Assembly: GCA_948560265.1 (NCBI GenBank)
Contig: CAOXTD010000006.1
Coordinates: 4,520-58,027 of the forward strand
Origin: an uncultured Clostridia bacterium
Lineage (GTDB): Bacteria > Bacillota > Clostridia > TANB77 > CAG-508
Direction: 5' to 3'
Length of the DNA stretch: 53,508 nt
Shown: piece by piece, positions 52,844-53,508 of the stretch
How the letters are laid out: each line of letters opens with the position of its first letter
Numbering within the stretch: position 1 is the stretch's first letter
Notes under the pieces: generated by a model
What the model saw: only the letters and a program-made list of their open reading frames with translations
The model's database searches: none
Told to the model about the DNA's origin: nothing
Program-made: the position numbers and the translations under genes

Positions 52844-53251
52844 TTAACCCCTCCAACCTCTAACAACGATTGCAAAAATCAATGGCAATACTTGGCAAAT
52901 TACCATTACTGTGATAATGGCAACAAGCACACCAAAACCTTTATCTTGAACATCTAACTTTCTAATACCAATAACGTAACGATAAATGGCTGCTATAACG
53001 ATTCCTACAAATCCGAAAGGAATACTATATATTCTTACAATATTTAAAAAATACGCTACCATTCCATAAGTATCATTTCCATAAGCTGCCTGATAATCTT
53101 GCATAGATTTCCATGCTTTATCTTTTAATTCTACTAAATTACTAGTTGCTGTCTCTGCTGTTAAAGTGTTATTATTTGTATTGGTAGCATAAACGCTTAC
53201 TGTTCCGAAAATTACTAAGATAATAAATATGACTGCAATTACTTTCTTCAT
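52844..53251 (-). CDS. Small exported membrane protein (135 aa)
   Basis: A signal peptide (KKVIAVIFIILVIFGTVSVY), an extracytoplasmic segment (TLTAETATSNLVELKDKAWK), then two transmembrane helices (IYSIPFGFVGIVIAAIYRY, GFGVLVAIITVMVICQVLPL). Size and topology resemble VirB2/TrbC-type pilin-like subunits, but no such neighbours are in view. It is 5 bases upstream of the ParA-like gene and clearly co-transcribed with it, so the two probably work together in the envelope. Confidence 0.55.
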   Translation of the reverse strand: MKKVIAVIFIILVIFGTVSVYATNTNNNTLTAETATSNLVELKDKAWKSMQDYQAAYGNDTYGMVAYFLNIVRIYSIPFGFVGIVIAAIYRYVIGIRKLDVQDKGFGVLVAIITVMVICQVLPLIFAIVVRGWRG

Positions 53252-53347
53252 AAATCAATTGCCCCTTCCTTATTTTGTTCCATAATATTCCTATTTTTCT
53301 ACTAGCATATATCATACAATAAACTCTTCAAAATAGCAAGGAAAAAA

Positions 53348-53508
53348 CTACAATTTTTTATATAAATATTTCATCCATGTGTAAACCCCATTTGCCCAAT
53401 TTTTGTCACTTGCATATCTAACATTGACACCTGCTAAAGTCGTTCCATTATAATATGTACCTGCAGCTTTATTGCCATCATAAATTTTAGTTCCTGCTGG
53501 ATTTAAAT
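53348..53508 (-). CDS. Cell-wall protein, C-terminal fragment (runs off the window)
   Basis: The last 52-53 residues of a gene entering from the right, ending at TAG 53348-53350. The readable end is Tyr/Gly/Asn-rich (YDGNKAAGTYYNGTTLAGVN, RYASDKNWANGVYTWMKYLY), a pattern seen at the ends of glucosaminidase-type autolysins and SH3-like repeats. The domain cannot be fixed from this fragment. Confidence 0.45.
   Translation of the reverse strand, partial: LNPAGTKIYDGNKAAGTYYNGTTLAGVNVRYASDKNWANGVYTWMKYLYKKL

Noticed and set aside
1..53508. CRISPR arrays, rRNA genes, transposase genes
   Set aside because: No regularly spaced repeats, no rRNA segments and no transposase motifs were seen on either strand.

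Overview
The window comes from a low-GC bacterium, most likely an uncultured gut-type Clostridia (Bacillota). The signs are AT-rich coding sequence, strong GGAGG-type ribosome binding sites, a yrzL/yrrK/yrzB-type cluster (ireB, ruvX, DUF1292), ftsEX with two M23 hydrolases and an S41 protease, sortase- and cohesin/dockerin-type surface proteins, and DapL. Almost all chromosomal genes lie on the minus strand. A plus-strand island of about 7.8 kb (19734-27515) is the clear exception.

Layout. 1-15555: surface-polysaccharide and membrane glycosyltransferase genes (radical SAM/B12 enzyme, GT2, sugar transferase, galE, three GT39-like membrane proteins, a processive GT2), interleaved with cmk, pnp and rpsO. 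15586-19577: a cell-wall precursor cluster, murD, a MurL-like epimerase and dapL. 19734-27515: a filamentous-phage (inovirus-like) prophage bounded by two identical tRNA-Phe copies. It holds an SSB-like gene, major coat, Zot ATPase, small membrane proteins, a large adsorption-type protein, a structured origin region, a gene-II-like Rep, a tyrosine integrase, and a minus-strand HTH gene coupled to a micro-membrane protein. 27529-27796: the rest of a Val-Asp-Phe tRNA operon with a consensus promoter. 27851-33203: ctpA, two coiled-coil M23 proteins, ftsX, ftsE. 34642-39430: split transketolase, upp, uraA, tRNA-Glu, mrnC. 39494-41099: rbgA and two unknown genes. 41274-47476: a compact cohesin/dockerin surface system. 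47588-53508: ireB/ruvX/DUF1292, a GAF plus degenerate GGDEF protein, a ParA-like protein with two AT-hooks, and a truncated cell-wall gene at the edge.

The main discovery candidate is a decoding anomaly. I checked every CGG trinucleotide by eye against gene frames. I found no CGG used as an ordinary in-frame arginine codon in about 16,000 codons. CGG occurs in frame 12 times, and at all 12 the gene is broken if CGG is read as a triplet but continues perfectly if CGGN is read as a single four-base unit (equivalent to skipping C and reading GGN as glycine). Ten sites are in five prophage genes (zot 3, adsorption gene 2, small membrane gene 2, rep 2, integrase 1). Two are in core chromosomal genes, murD and ftsX, so this is a property of the host rather than phage decay. 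Where family consensus is known (first Gly of the Zot Walker A, the GKG of tyrosine recombinases, the Gly of the FtsX C-terminal GS motif) the CGGN position is a glycine. CGG trinucleotides that span codon boundaries cause no shift anywhere. This fits natural quadruplet decoding (for example a tRNA-Gly with an enlarged NCCG anticodon loop) or obligatory +1 frameshifting at an unassigned CGG. No such tRNA lies in this window.

Gene coordinates below use the CGGN reading where it applies. All reading was done by eye; no database search or alignment was run.
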